Assembly: GCA_963769715.1 (NCBI GenBank)
Contig: CAVYNE010000010.1
Location: forward strand, 94,978-158,977
DNA: 64,000 bases
Direction of reading: 5' to 3'
Origin: Palsa-504 sp963769715
GTDB taxonomy: Bacteria > Actinomycetota > Actinomycetes > Streptosporangiales > Streptosporangiaceae
The notes beneath the pieces are model-generated. The model was not told the DNA's origin. It made no database searches and saw only the letters and a list, made by a program, of their open reading frames with translations. Below are positions 36,776 through 45,419 of this stretch, one piece after another (position 1 is the first letter of the stretch; each line of letters begins with the position of its first letter). Made by a program: the position numbers and the translations under genes.

Positions 36776-37561
36776 TCATGCCGCACCTGCTTTCCGGGTC
36801 TGCCTGCTGGCTCGCTGCCGGTAGCCGAGCACCGCGGACAGGCCCGCCGCCTCCTCCGCGCAGTACCCGGCGACCGCCGCCAAGCCGTCCCTGCTCATCC
36901 TGTTGGTCGGGGCCGACACCGACAGGGCCGCGACCACGGCGCCGTCGTAACCGCGGATGGGGGTGGCCACCGCGATCAGGCCGGGCTCGAGTTCCTCCTC
37001 GGTCACGGCGTAGCCGCGGGCCCGCACACTGGCCAGGTCGGCGCGCAGCGCCGTCTCGTCGGTGATGGTCTTGTCGGTGCGCCGCTCGAGCTGGCCCGGC
37101 GGCAACTGCCCGGCGCCGAAGGCCAGCAGCACCTTGCCCAGCGCGGAGCAGTGCAGTGGCACCGACATGCCGACCCAGTTGGTGCCGCCGATCAGGTAGG
37201 TGCTGTCGACCTGGGCGATCTGCTCGACCATCCCGCTGCTGGCCACGCCGAGGTTGATCGTCTCGCCGGTCGCCTTGCCGAGCCGCTCGAGGAACGGCTG
37301 GGCCACCGCGACCAGCCCGGCCTCGGCGCCGCCCCGCCAGGCGAAGCTGACGAACATCTCACCGGGCAGGAACCGGCCGTGGTCGTCGCGCCTGACCAGC
37401 CCGTTGCGCTCGAGCGCGAGGAGTAGCCGGGAGGTGGTCGATTTGGCCAGCCCGGTGGCCGCGCTCAGCCCGGTGAACGTCATCGGGTCCGCCGAGTGCA
37501 CAACCTCCGCGAGCAGGTGAGCCGCCCGGTCCACCGCCTGGGTGCCGTTCTGGTTGCTCAT
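36776..37561 (-). CDS. IclR-family transcriptional regulator (operon regulator)
   Basis: 261 residues. N-terminal winged helix (residues 10-70; FTGLSAATGLAKSTTSRLLLALERNGLV) and a C-terminal GAF-like ligand domain (PLHCSALGKVLLAF; TEEELEPGLIAVATPIRGYDG). First gene of the corrinoid operon and divergent from the MttB-type gene, so it very likely senses the substrate or an intermediate and acts at the 150-base gap between them. Confidence 0.9.
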   Translation of the reverse strand: MSNQNGTQAVDRAAHLLAEVVHSADPMTFTGLSAATGLAKSTTSRLLLALERNGLVRRDDHGRFLPGEMFVSFAWRGGAEAGLVAVAQPFLERLGKATGETINLGVASSGMVEQIAQVDSTYLIGGTNWVGMSVPLHCSALGKVLLAFGAGQLPPGQLERRTDKTITDETALRADLASVRARGYAVTEEELEPGLIAVATPIRGYDGAVVAALSVSAPTNRMSRDGLAAVAGYCAEEAAGLSAVLGYRQRASRQTRKAGAA

Positions 37562-37598
37562 CTCTGCTGACTCAATCTTGTTCCGTTCCCGAGTTCCG

Positions 37599-37619
37599 AG
37601 GTTCCACTTTATGGGACCT
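37599..37619. promoter_or_regulatory. Imperfect palindrome in the divergent iclR/mttB promoter
   Basis: AGGTTCCA (37599-37606) and TGGGACCT (37612-37619) pair with one mismatch around a 5-base centre. The GGTTCCA...TGGGACC form resembles short palindromes bound by IclR-type regulators and sits midway between the two divergent starts. Confidence 0.5.
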
Positions 37620-37710
37620 AGTTCTACTATGTGATCGTAAGGTCCGGTCTAATATCGGTCAAGCTCACGCTTCACTCCCCGTTGGACACTCGAGGGCACG
37701 GTGAGAATCG

Positions 37711-39150
37711 ATGTTCGTCAACACGATGCCGAGGTATGAGATCCTCTCCGCCGACTCGATCGCGGTGCTCGACCGCGGCTGGCGCCGGATCGTCTCCGAG
37801 ATCGGCATCCAGTTCGCCAAGCCGGAGGCGGTTGAGCTGTTCGCCAAGGCCGGCCAGCAGGTGGACGGCGATGTGGTGAAGCTCGACCCGGAGTTCGTGC
37901 TCGAGCAGGTGGCCAAGGCGCCCCGTGAGTTCGACGTGCAGGCCCGCAATCCGGCCAACAACGTGCACATCGGCGGCGACCACATGGTGTTCAGCGCGGT
38001 GTACGGCTGCCCGTTCGTGCGCGAGGGCGAGGTGCGCCGGGACGCCACGCTGCAGGACTTCCGCCAGCTGGCCATGCTGTCGCAGGCCTATCCCGAGCTG
38101 GATTCGGCCGGCGGCGTGATCTGCGAGCCGAACGACACGCCGCTCGACTCCAGGCACCTGGACATGATCTACGCACTGCAGACCATGACCGACAAGATCT
38201 ACATGGGTAACGTGGTTTCCGGGCCGAACGCCGCCGACACCATCAAGATGACCGAGATCTTGTTCGGCGGCCGGGACGCGATCGAGCGTGTACCCGCCAC
38301 GATCTCGCTGATCAACTGCAACTCGCCGCTGCGCTGGGACGACCGCATGCTCGACGCCCAGTTCGAGTACTGTGCCGCCGCCCAGCCGGTGGTGCTGACG
38401 CCGTTCCTGCTGATGGGGGCGATGTCGCCGGTGACCATCCCGGCTGCGCTAGCCCAGCAGCTGGCCGAGGCGCTGGCCGGCATCGCGCTGGCCCAGCTGA
38501 TCCGGCCGGGCTGCCCGGTGATCTTCGGCTCGTTCCTGTCCAACATCGACATGCAGTCCGGGTCGCCGTCGTTCGGGACCCCGGAATCGGCCATCGGCCT
38601 GCTGTGCACCGGGCAGCTGGCGCGGCACTACGGCCTGCCGTTCCGGACCGGCGGCGGGCTGAACTCCAGCCAGACCGCGGACGCGCAGTCCGCGTACGAG
38701 GCGCTGATGACGCTGCTGCCGACCTTCCTGGCCGGCACGAACTTCGTCATGCACGCGGCCGGCTGGCTGGAGGGCGGGCTGGTCAGCTGCTACGAGAAGT
38801 TCATCATCGACATCGAGCTGCTGCGCATGCTCCGGGTGGAGTTCACCCCGCTCGAGATCACCGAGGAATCGCTCGCCTTCGGCGCGCACACCGAGGTCGG
38901 CCACGGCGGGCACTTCCTCGGCGCCGAGCACACGATGGAGCGGTTCCGCGAGTGCTTCTACCGGCCGCTGCTCTCCTCCACCGCCAACTTCGAGCGCTGG
39001 CTGAAGCTCGGCGGCAAGGACACCGCCGCCCGGGCCGGGGACATCTGGCGGGCCAAGCTGGACTCCTTCGAACCGCCGCCCCTGGACGACGCGATCCGCG
39101 CCGAGTTGGACGACTTCGTTCAGCGCCGCCGCCGCGAACTAGGCGACTAG
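37711..39150 (+). CDS. Non-pyrrolysine MttB-superfamily methyltransferase (betaine-type methylamine:corrinoid methyltransferase)
   Basis: 479 residues, complete with no internal TAG, so it is not the pyrrolysine trimethylamine enzyme. Family landmarks are visible: YEILSADSIAVLDRGWRRI, GGDHMVFSAVYGCPFV, SGPNAADTIKMTEILFGG, and TEVGHGGHFLGAEHTMERF near the C-terminus. Non-Pyl MttB proteins demethylate quaternary amines such as glycine betaine or proline betaine onto a cognate corrinoid protein. With the DMG-dehydrogenase-like gene across the promoter, glycine betaine is the likeliest substrate, by inference. Its stop shares the CTAG tetramer with the convergent iclR gene. Confidence 0.9.
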   Translation: MFVNTMPRYEILSADSIAVLDRGWRRIVSEIGIQFAKPEAVELFAKAGQQVDGDVVKLDPEFVLEQVAKAPREFDVQARNPANNVHIGGDHMVFSAVYGCPFVREGEVRRDATLQDFRQLAMLSQAYPELDSAGGVICEPNDTPLDSRHLDMIYALQTMTDKIYMGNVVSGPNAADTIKMTEILFGGRDAIERVPATISLINCNSPLRWDDRMLDAQFEYCAAAQPVVLTPFLLMGAMSPVTIPAALAQQLAEALAGIALAQLIRPGCPVIFGSFLSNIDMQSGSPSFGTPESAIGLLCTGQLARHYGLPFRTGGGLNSSQTADAQSAYEALMTLLPTFLAGTNFVMHAAGWLEGGLVSCYEKFIIDIELLRMLRVEFTPLEITEESLAFGAHTEVGHGGHFLGAEHTMERFRECFYRPLLSSTANFERWLKLGGKDTAARAGDIWRAKLDSFEPPPLDDAIRAELDDFVQRRRRELGD

Positions 39151-39956
39151 CGGGTGAGCCAGCCGAGGCGGCGGGAGGCCTCGGCGGCCGCGCGGCGGAC
39201 TGCGGCGGCGATCTCTTCGATGCGGTCGGCCGTGATGCGGAAGCTCGGGCCCGAGGCGCTGATCGAGGCGACTACGGTGCCCTCGGCGTTGCGGACCGGC
39301 GCCGCGATGGCGGTCAGCCCGGCCTCCAACTCGTCCACCGCGGTGGCGAAACCACGCCGCCGCACCTCGGCGAGCAGCGGGGGGAATTCGTCGACGGCGG
39401 CGATCGTGTCCTCGGTGAAGCGTGCCAGCGGCGGCACCAGGCATGCTTTGAGTTCCGCCTCGGACAGGTAGGCCAGTAGCACCTTGCCGTCCGAGGTCGC
39501 GTGCAGCGGGATGCGCTGTCCGGCCCAGTTGTGCGGGGACAGCGCGGCCGGGCCTGCCACCTGGTCCAGGTAGAGCGCGTCGCGGCCGGACAGGATGGCC
39601 AGGTTGACGGTCTCGCCCACCTCCTGGGCCAGCGCCCGGCAGACCGGCCGGCTTTCCTGCACCACGTCGAGCTTCTGACTCGCCGCCCCCGCGAGCCGCA
39701 CGATGCCCACCCCGAGCCGGAACTTCCCCCGCGCCGAGTCCTGGGTCACGAGCTCCCGCCGGTCCAGCGCGGCCAGCAGCCGGGACGCGGTCGACTTGTG
39801 CACGTCAAGCTCGCGCGCGACCTCGGTGACCCCGGCCTCCCCGTCCCGGGCCAGGATCTCCAGGATGGCCACCGCCCGGTCCACCGACTGCACCGCCCCG
39901 GCCCCAGAGCCCCCAGAGGACCCAGAGGACCCAGAAACTCTTTCCCGCCCCGTCAC
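39147..39956 (-). CDS. IclR-family transcriptional regulator
   Basis: About 269 residues from GTG 39956 (GGGGGGCCGGG upstream); the frame continues to a TTG at 39995. A Ser/Gly linker (from short DNA repeats around 39905) leads to a winged helix (VTEVARELDVHKSTASRLLAALDRREL) and a GAF-like domain (PLHATSDGKVLLAYL, DELEAGLTAIAAPV). It is convergent with the MttB-type gene, sharing the stop-codon CTAG, and divergent from purU. Two related palindromic sites nearby suggest autoregulation and control of purU-sdaA. Confidence 0.88.
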   Translation of the reverse strand: MTGRERVSGSSGSSGGSGAGAVQSVDRAVAILEILARDGEAGVTEVARELDVHKSTASRLLAALDRRELVTQDSARGKFRLGVGIVRLAGAASQKLDVVQESRPVCRALAQEVGETVNLAILSGRDALYLDQVAGPAALSPHNWAGQRIPLHATSDGKVLLAYLSEAELKACLVPPLARFTEDTIAAVDEFPPLLAEVRRRGFATAVDELEAGLTAIAAPVRNAEGTVVASISASGPSFRITADRIEEIAAAVRRAAAEASRRLGWLTR

Positions 39957-39977
39957 CCCGGCCCCCCATTCCGCCCG

Positions 39978-39996
39978 TTGTTGCTCATAGCGCAAC
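39978..39996. promoter_or_regulatory. Putative IclR site upstream of the second iclR gene
   Basis: TTGTTGCTCATAG (39978-39990) matches 11 of 13 bases of the left arm of the purU palindrome (40122-40134), and GTTGC/GCAAC (39980-39984, 39992-39996) form a shorter inverted repeat around it. Confidence 0.5.
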
Positions 39997-40121
39997 GCTA
40001 CCCGGCCCGCCTAGGGGCCGCCCATCACCGTGGGCGGAAACATCCCTGATAGGGGCAGCAGAAGCCCACGATCAGGGGAGCACGCCGCTGCCTTGACCGG
40101 AAAGGGGCCGCTGACGCATCA

Positions 40122-40161
40122 TTGTTGCATATAGAGCTTTATATTGCACTATATGCAACAA
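40122..40161. promoter_or_regulatory. Perfect 13-bp inverted repeat upstream of purU
   Basis: TTGTTGCATATAG (40122-40134) and CTATATGCAACAA (40149-40161) are exact inverted repeats with a 14-base A/T-rich centre, ending 11 bases before the purU start. Its position and its relation to 39978-39990 point to repression by the divergent IclR protein. Confidence 0.75.
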
Positions 40162-40172
40162 CGAGGTGGGCG

Positions 40173-41039
40173 ATGGGTGCGGATCCGGGTCGGGAGTACG
40201 TGCTCACGCTGTCCTGCCCGGACAAGCCGGGGATCGTGTACGCGGTGTCCAGCTTCCTCGTCCAGCATTCCGCGAACATCCTGGCCAGCCAGCAGTACGG
40301 GGAGAGCCCGGACGGCCGGTTCTTCATGCGGGTGCACTTCTGTCTGCCGGCGCCCGGTCAGCAGCTAGCCGACCTCGAGCGGGGCTTTTCCTGGGTGGCC
40401 GAGGCGTTCCACATGGCCTGGCAACTGCACGACCGGGCCGCGCGGGTCCGCACCCTGATCATGGTCTCCCGGCTCGGCCACTGCCTGAACGACCTGCTGT
40501 TCCGCTGGAAGACGGACTCGCTGCCCGTGGATGTGGTCGGCGTGGTGTCCAACCACGGTGATTTCGGCGAGCTGGCCGGTTCCTACCGGATCCCGTTCCA
40601 CCATATCCCGGTCGCGCCCGGCACCAAGGCGGCGGGCGAGAGCCAGCTGCTCGACGTGATCGACGACACCGGCGCGGACCTGATCGTGCTGGCCCGCTAC
40701 ATGCAGATCCTCTCTGGTGAGGTGTGCAAGCGGGTGGAAGGCCGGATGATCAACATCCATCACTCCTTCCTGCCGAGCTTCAAGGGCGCCAAGCCCTACC
40801 ATCAGGCCCACGCACGTGGCGTCAAGCTGGTCGGCGCCACCGCGCACTACGTGACGCCGGACCTGGACGAAGGCCCGATCATCGAGCAGGATGTGATCCG
40901 GGTGGATCACACGCTCCCGGCCGAGCGCCTGGCCGAGGCCGGCCGTGACGTCGAGGCGCAGGTCCTGGCCCGGGCGGTGACCTGGCATGCCGAGCACCGG
41001 GTGCTGCTCAACGATGACCGCACCGTAGTCTTCCATTAA
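40173..41039 (+). CDS. purU: Formyltetrahydrofolate deformylase
   Basis: 288 residues from ATG 40173 (GAGGTGGG upstream); the frame extends further but runs through the palindrome. N-terminal ACT domain (YVLTLSCPDKPGIVYAV) and a C-terminal formyltransferase-fold domain with SRLGHCLNDLLFR, VVSNHGDF, NIHHSFLPSFKGAKPYHQA and TPDLDEGPIIEQD. It hydrolyses 10-formyl-THF to formate and THF, balancing the folate pool when methyl groups are being oxidised. It begins a two- or three-gene unit with sdaA. Confidence 0.95.
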   Translation: MGADPGREYVLTLSCPDKPGIVYAVSSFLVQHSANILASQQYGESPDGRFFMRVHFCLPAPGQQLADLERGFSWVAEAFHMAWQLHDRAARVRTLIMVSRLGHCLNDLLFRWKTDSLPVDVVGVVSNHGDFGELAGSYRIPFHHIPVAPGTKAAGESQLLDVIDDTGADLIVLARYMQILSGEVCKRVEGRMINIHHSFLPSFKGAKPYHQAHARGVKLVGATAHYVTPDLDEGPIIEQDVIRVDHTLPAERLAEAGRDVEAQVLARAVTWHAEHRVLLNDDRTVVFH

Positions 41040-41060
41040 GTCCCGGGGCGGAGCGCAGCC

Positions 41061-42437
41061 ATGACCATCAGCGTCTTTGACCTGTTCAAGGTGGGTATCG
41101 GGCCGTCGAGCTCCCATACGGTCGGGCCGATGAAGGCAGCCGGGATGTTCGCCCGGGGCCTCCGGGACGACGGCCTGATGCCACAGGTGCGAGCGGTACG
41201 CGTGGCCCTGTACGGGTCGCTCGGCCTGACCGGGCCGGGGCACGGCAGCGACAAGGCCGTCCTGCTCGGGCTCGAGGGCGAACAGCCGGCCACCGTCGAC
41301 GTGGACGCGATACCGGGCCGCCTGGAGGCCATCAAGCGACGCGGGACCGTGCGGCTGCTCGGCGAGCACGAGATCCCCTTCACCGTGGGCAAGCACCTGG
41401 AGTTCAACCGCCGGAAGAAGCTCGGCTACCACCCGAACGGCATGCGGTTCACCGCCTACGACGGCGCGGGCGCGGCCATCCGCGAGCGCGCCTACTACTC
41501 GATCGGCGGCGGCTTCGTCGCCGACGAGACAGCCGCCGGATCCGAGCAGACCATCCAAGCAGGCCCGGACCTGCCCTATCCGTTCACCACCGGCGCGGAA
41601 CTGCTCGAGCACACCAGGTCCAGTGGCCTGCCCATCTCCGGGATCGTGCTCGAGAACGAGAAGGCGCTCGGCCGGACGGCCGGGCAGGTCCGGGCCGACC
41701 TGCTTGACCTGTGGCGGGTAATGCAAGCCTGCGTGGAGCGTGGCTGCGGCACCGACGGCCTGCTGCCCGGCGGCCTGAAGGTTCCGCGCCGCGCGCCACG
41801 CCTGTTCCGGCAGCTCACCTGCGAGCGGAACGGCGATGACCCGCTGCGGGCCATGGACTGGGTGACGCTGTACGCGCTTGCCGTCAACGAGGAGAACGCG
41901 GCCGGCGGCCGGGTCGTCACCGCGCCCACCAACGGTGCGGCCGGCATCATCCCGGCCGTGCTGCACTACTACGACCGGTTCGTGCCCGGCGCGTCCGGGG
42001 CGGGCGTGACCCAGTTCCTGCTGACGGCGGCGGCCATCGGCACCTTGTTCAAGGAGAACGCGTCCATCTCCGGTGCCGAGGTCGGCTGTCAGGGCGAGGT
42101 CGGGTCGGCCTGCTCGATGGCGGCCGGCGCGCTCGCCGAGGTACTCGGCGGCACGCCGGAGCAGGTGGAAAACGCCGCCGAGATCGGCATCGAGCACAAC
42201 CTCGGGCTGACCTGCGACCCGATCGGCGGCCTGGTCCAGGTGCCGTGCATCGAGCGGAACGCGGTCGCTTCCGTCACCGCGATCCACGCGGCCCGCCTCG
42301 CCCTGCGCGGGGACGGGCGCCACTTCGTCTCCCTCGACAAAGCCATCAACACGATGCGCGTCACCGGACACGACATGCTGGACAAATACAAGGAGACTTC
42401 GCGTGGCGGCCTAGCCGTCAACATCGTAGAGTGCTAG
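41061..42437 (+). CDS. sdaA: L-serine dehydratase (L-serine ammonia-lyase, Fe-S type)
   Basis: 458 residues, a fused beta plus alpha chain enzyme: ISVFDLFKVGIGPSSSHTVGPM at the start is split here as IGPSSSHTVGPM, and the catalytic domain carries the three Fe-S cysteines in GCQGEVGSACSMAA and TCDPIGGLVQVPCIERN. It converts serine to pyruvate and ammonia. Next to purU it fits removal of serine formed from glycine plus methylene-THF by SHMT, so the methyl carbon can enter central metabolism. It lies 21 bases after purU. Confidence 0.95.
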   Translation: MTISVFDLFKVGIGPSSSHTVGPMKAAGMFARGLRDDGLMPQVRAVRVALYGSLGLTGPGHGSDKAVLLGLEGEQPATVDVDAIPGRLEAIKRRGTVRLLGEHEIPFTVGKHLEFNRRKKLGYHPNGMRFTAYDGAGAAIRERAYYSIGGGFVADETAAGSEQTIQAGPDLPYPFTTGAELLEHTRSSGLPISGIVLENEKALGRTAGQVRADLLDLWRVMQACVERGCGTDGLLPGGLKVPRRAPRLFRQLTCERNGDDPLRAMDWVTLYALAVNEENAAGGRVVTAPTNGAAGIIPAVLHYYDRFVPGASGAGVTQFLLTAAAIGTLFKENASISGAEVGCQGEVGSACSMAAGALAEVLGGTPEQVENAAEIGIEHNLGLTCDPIGGLVQVPCIERNAVASVTAIHAARLALRGDGRHFVSLDKAINTMRVTGHDMLDKYKETSRGGLAVNIVEC

Positions 42438-42440
42438 CCC

Positions 42441-43562
42441 ATGGGAGGGTTTGACCTGTTCCGCGGCGATGCGCTTGACGCCTATCCGAACTGGCCCGCA
42501 CCCGCGACGATCGTCAGCGACGGCGCGTATGGCGTGCGCGGATTCCACGGCGACACCGTAGGCTCGGACGCTCTCCCGCACTGGTACCGCCCGCATATCG
42601 CGTCCTGGTCGGCGGCCGCGGGACCCGCTACCACGCTGTGGTTCTGGAACACCGAGCTCGGCTGGGCCAGCGTGCATCCGGTCCTCGCCGAATACGGCTG
42701 GGAATACGTCCAGCTGGTGGTCTGGGACAAGGGCCTGGCCCACATCGCGGGCAACGTGAACGGCCAGACCATCAGGCAGTTCCCGGTCGTCACCGAGGTG
42801 TGCGCGTTCTACCAGCGGGCCTTCACGATTACCGGACCGGGCGGGCCAATGCTGCCCAAGCAGTGGGTCAGGCACGAATGGGCCAGGTCCGGGCTGTCGC
42901 TGCAGAAGGCGAACCAGGCGTGCGGAGTGAAGAACGCGGCCACCCGCAAGTACCTCACCAAGGACTGGCTGTGGTACTGGCCGCCGGGGGAGATGACCGA
43001 GCGCCTCGCCGCGTACGCCAACGCTCACGGCCTGCCGTCCAGCTGGCCGTATTACTCGCTCGACGGCGAGCGGCCCGTCACCGCCGCCGAATGGGACGCC
43101 CTGCGGTACAGCTGGCGGCACGCGCACGGGGTGACCAACGTCTGGTCACGCCGACCGCTGCACGACGAAGAACGGCTGAAGGGCACCCTGCGCCGGGCCG
43201 CGCCGCGGGTGTACAACCCGACCGCGGCCAGTTCGGCGCACCTGAACCAGAAACCGCTTGAGTTCATGGAACGCCTGATCACGGCCGTAACCGAACCGGG
43301 CGACGTGGTGTGGGAGCCGTTCGGCGGCCTGTGCTCGGCGTCGGTCGCGGCCGTCACGCTGGGCCGCCGCGCCTACGCCGCGGAGACCGACCCGGAGTTC
43401 GCGGACCTCGCCGCCGAGCGGCTACAGCGTACCGGGGCCGCCGAGATCGTCGGTGCCTCGAGCATCGTCGATTTCTCCGGGGTCACCCCGGTCGCCGGTT
43501 TCACCCCGGTCGGCGGGGAGCTCGCCGCGCTTGCGCGAGCGCCCGGGGCCGCGCAGGAGTGA
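42441..43562 (+). CDS. Orphan site-specific DNA methyltransferase (amino-methyltransferase type)
   Basis: 373 residues. Motif order fits a beta-class N4-cytosine/N6-adenine enzyme: an N-terminal motif-IV region that reads SDGAYG where DPPY/SPPY is usual, a middle variable part (target recognition), and C-terminal LNQKPLEFMERLI, motif I VWEPFGGLCSASVAA and AETDPEFADLAAERL. No restriction endonuclease gene is adjacent; the gene begins four bases after sdaA and may be cotranscribed with it. The altered motif IV raises a question about activity or base specificity. Confidence 0.8.
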   Translation: MGGFDLFRGDALDAYPNWPAPATIVSDGAYGVRGFHGDTVGSDALPHWYRPHIASWSAAAGPATTLWFWNTELGWASVHPVLAEYGWEYVQLVVWDKGLAHIAGNVNGQTIRQFPVVTEVCAFYQRAFTITGPGGPMLPKQWVRHEWARSGLSLQKANQACGVKNAATRKYLTKDWLWYWPPGEMTERLAAYANAHGLPSSWPYYSLDGERPVTAAEWDALRYSWRHAHGVTNVWSRRPLHDEERLKGTLRRAAPRVYNPTAASSAHLNQKPLEFMERLITAVTEPGDVVWEPFGGLCSASVAAVTLGRRAYAAETDPEFADLAAERLQRTGAAEIVGASSIVDFSGVTPVAGFTPVGGELAALARAPGAAQE

Positions 43563-43657
43563 GATCGCATTATTGTGATATCACTTTTCAGCGGGGAGGC
43601 CGGAGGAGCGGGGAAAGCAAGGGATGGAGGATACGGCCCGGCTAGCCGGGCGGTTGT

Positions 43658-45283
43658 TCACGTGCTCGCCGCGGAGGCGGAAGTGCTCGCGGTCGCCGCC
43701 GGCGAAGACGGCGAAGAAGACGGAGACGTGCTGGCTGACGGGGAGGACGACGGAGTCGTGGACGGGGACGTGCTGCCCGACGGGGATGGCGACGGGGACG
43801 TGCTGCCCGACGGGGATGGCGACGGGGACGTGCTTACCGACGGGGATGACGACGGGGACGAGGAGGGGGAGGGGGATGACGACGCGGAAGGGGAGGACGA
43901 CGCGGACGCGGACTTACTCGGCTGCGGGGACGACTTGGCCGGATTGGCGGTCGGGGACGCGGCCGCCGGCGGCGTGAGGGACGGGCTGAGCAACTCGTTG
44001 GACACGGACGGGCTCAGGTAGGCGCTCGGCGCGACCGAGACCCGAGGTGAGGCCGATGACGACGGCCGCGGCGAGGCTGCCGGCGCGTTCGACGCCGAGG
44101 AGGGCGCAGTCGCCACCGCTCCCGCTCCGGTCTGCGGCTGGACGCCCGAGGCGTGCGGCGTGCGGTCGGCGCCGATCAGAGCGAAGACCGCGACGGCCGC
44201 GGCCACCACCAGGCCGCCGCCCAGGCAGGCCGAGGCCAGCGACCGCGAGATGCGGTGCCGTCCGGGCCGGCCTCCGCCGCCCGGCTCCGGCTCGCCGGAA
44301 GCCGCCTCGGTCAGCGCGAGGAGGTTGCCCGCACCGCCCGAGGAGACGGCGCCCGAGGAGACAACCCCCGAGGATTCAACGGCCGAACGGTCCAGGCTGA
44401 AGCTGGAGACGATCGATTCAGCCAGCCAGCCGGGCCCGGGCTGGATCGCACCGACCTGGGCCAGCAACTCGCGCGCGGTGGGCCGGTCGCTCGGGTGCTT
44501 GGCCAGGCAGTTCCCGACCAGACCCCGAAGCTCGCCGGTTACGTCGCCCAGGCTCGCCGGGCTATTGACCAGCCGGTACATCAGCGTGGCGTTCGACCCG
44601 GAACCGAACGGTCCCTGGCCCGTGGCGGCGAAGGTGAGCACCGCGCCCAGGCTGAACATGTCGCTGGCTGGGCCGACGTCAGAGCCCAGGACCTGTTCGG
44701 GCGACATGAACCCGGGCGAGCCGATCATCAGGTTGCTGCCGGTGGCCACGCTCGCCTCGGCGGCCTGGGAAATCCCGAAGTCTATGACCCGCGGCCCGTC
44801 TTCGGCCAGCAGCACATTGGATGGCTTCAGGTCGCCGTGCACCACCCCGGCCGCGTGGATGGCGCTCAGGCTCTCCGCCAGCCCGGCGGCCAGCGCCAGC
44901 ACGGTGCCCACCGGCAGCGCTCCGCGGCCGCGCACCGCCTCACTCAGCGAAGGCCCGGCGACATAGGCCGTGGCCAGCCAGGGCATCGGGCTGTCCAGGT
45001 CCGCGTCGACCACAAGCGCGGTGAACAAGCCGCTGACCTTCTGGGCCGCCGCGACCTCACGCCGGAACCGGGCCCGGAACTCGGGATCGGTGGCCAGCTC
45101 GGTCCGGATGACCTTGACCGCGATAGGCCGGCCGCCCGCGGACATGCCGAGGAACACTTGCCCCATGCCGCCGCTGCCCAGCTGACCGAGCAGCTGGTAA
45201 GGCCCGATCTCACGCGGGTCCTCGGGCTGTAGTCCCGCGTACCCCAATTTCCACCCCGAATGTCGGCAATGGCTCGCTTTCAT
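43658..45283 (-). CDS. Serine/threonine protein kinase with Ser/Pro-rich external tail
   Basis: About 541 residues from ATG 45283; the frame extends to a TTG at 45358. The kinase domain (about residues 25-290) has LGSGGMGQVFLG, VKVIR, and DFGISQA, but the catalytic loop is HGDLKPSN, lacking the usual Arg (non-RD). One transmembrane helix (near 345-370) is followed by a 150-residue Ser/Pro/Thr/Ala tail with DNA repeats. Layout resembles the many sensor kinases of actinomycetes. Neighbours give no hint to its ligand. Confidence 0.88.
   Translation of the reverse strand: MKASHCRHSGWKLGYAGLQPEDPREIGPYQLLGQLGSGGMGQVFLGMSAGGRPIAVKVIRTELATDPEFRARFRREVAAAQKVSGLFTALVVDADLDSPMPWLATAYVAGPSLSEAVRGRGALPVGTVLALAAGLAESLSAIHAAGVVHGDLKPSNVLLAEDGPRVIDFGISQAAEASVATGSNLMIGSPGFMSPEQVLGSDVGPASDMFSLGAVLTFAATGQGPFGSGSNATLMYRLVNSPASLGDVTGELRGLVGNCLAKHPSDRPTARELLAQVGAIQPGPGWLAESIVSSFSLDRSAVESSGVVSSGAVSSGGAGNLLALTEAASGEPEPGGGGRPGRHRISRSLASACLGGGLVVAAAVAVFALIGADRTPHASGVQPQTGAGAVATAPSSASNAPAASPRPSSSASPRVSVAPSAYLSPSVSNELLSPSLTPPAAASPTANPAKSSPQPSKSASASSSPSASSSPSPSSSPSSSPSVSTSPSPSPSGSTSPSPSPSGSTSPSTTPSSSPSASTSPSSSPSSPAATASTSASAAST
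43761..43850. repeat. Three tandem 30-bp repeats in the kinase tail
   Basis: Units start at 43761, 43791 and 43821 (each beginning GACGGGGACGTGCT) and encode the decapeptide PSPSPSGSTS on the minus strand. The third unit differs slightly. Confidence 0.85.
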
Positions 45284-45419
45284 GGTATATCGGACCGTGC
45301 GATTCCAGGGACCCGGGTAGTCGGGCAAATACGTGCCGTAACTCTTATTTAATAACAATCACTAGTGATAATGGCCGCCGCGGACGGCCGCCCGGGTGGT
45401 CAGTCCCTGGGCGGATGAT

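Noticed and set aside
37711..39150. Pyrrolysine in the MttB-type gene
   Set aside because: There is no in-frame TAG before the terminal stop, so it belongs to the non-Pyl branch.
40365..42371. A 668-codon minus-strand frame
   Set aside because: Antisense to purU and sdaA, both unmistakable; composition typical of a GC-rich shadow frame.
43761..43850. CRISPR array
   Set aside because: Contiguous 30-bp repeats without spacers inside a coding Ser/Pro tail.
43575..44021. An acidic plus-strand frame with GDGDGD repeats, like a calcium-binding protein
   Set aside because: It is the complement of the Ser/Pro-rich tail of the kinase on the minus strand, and has no ribosome-binding site.
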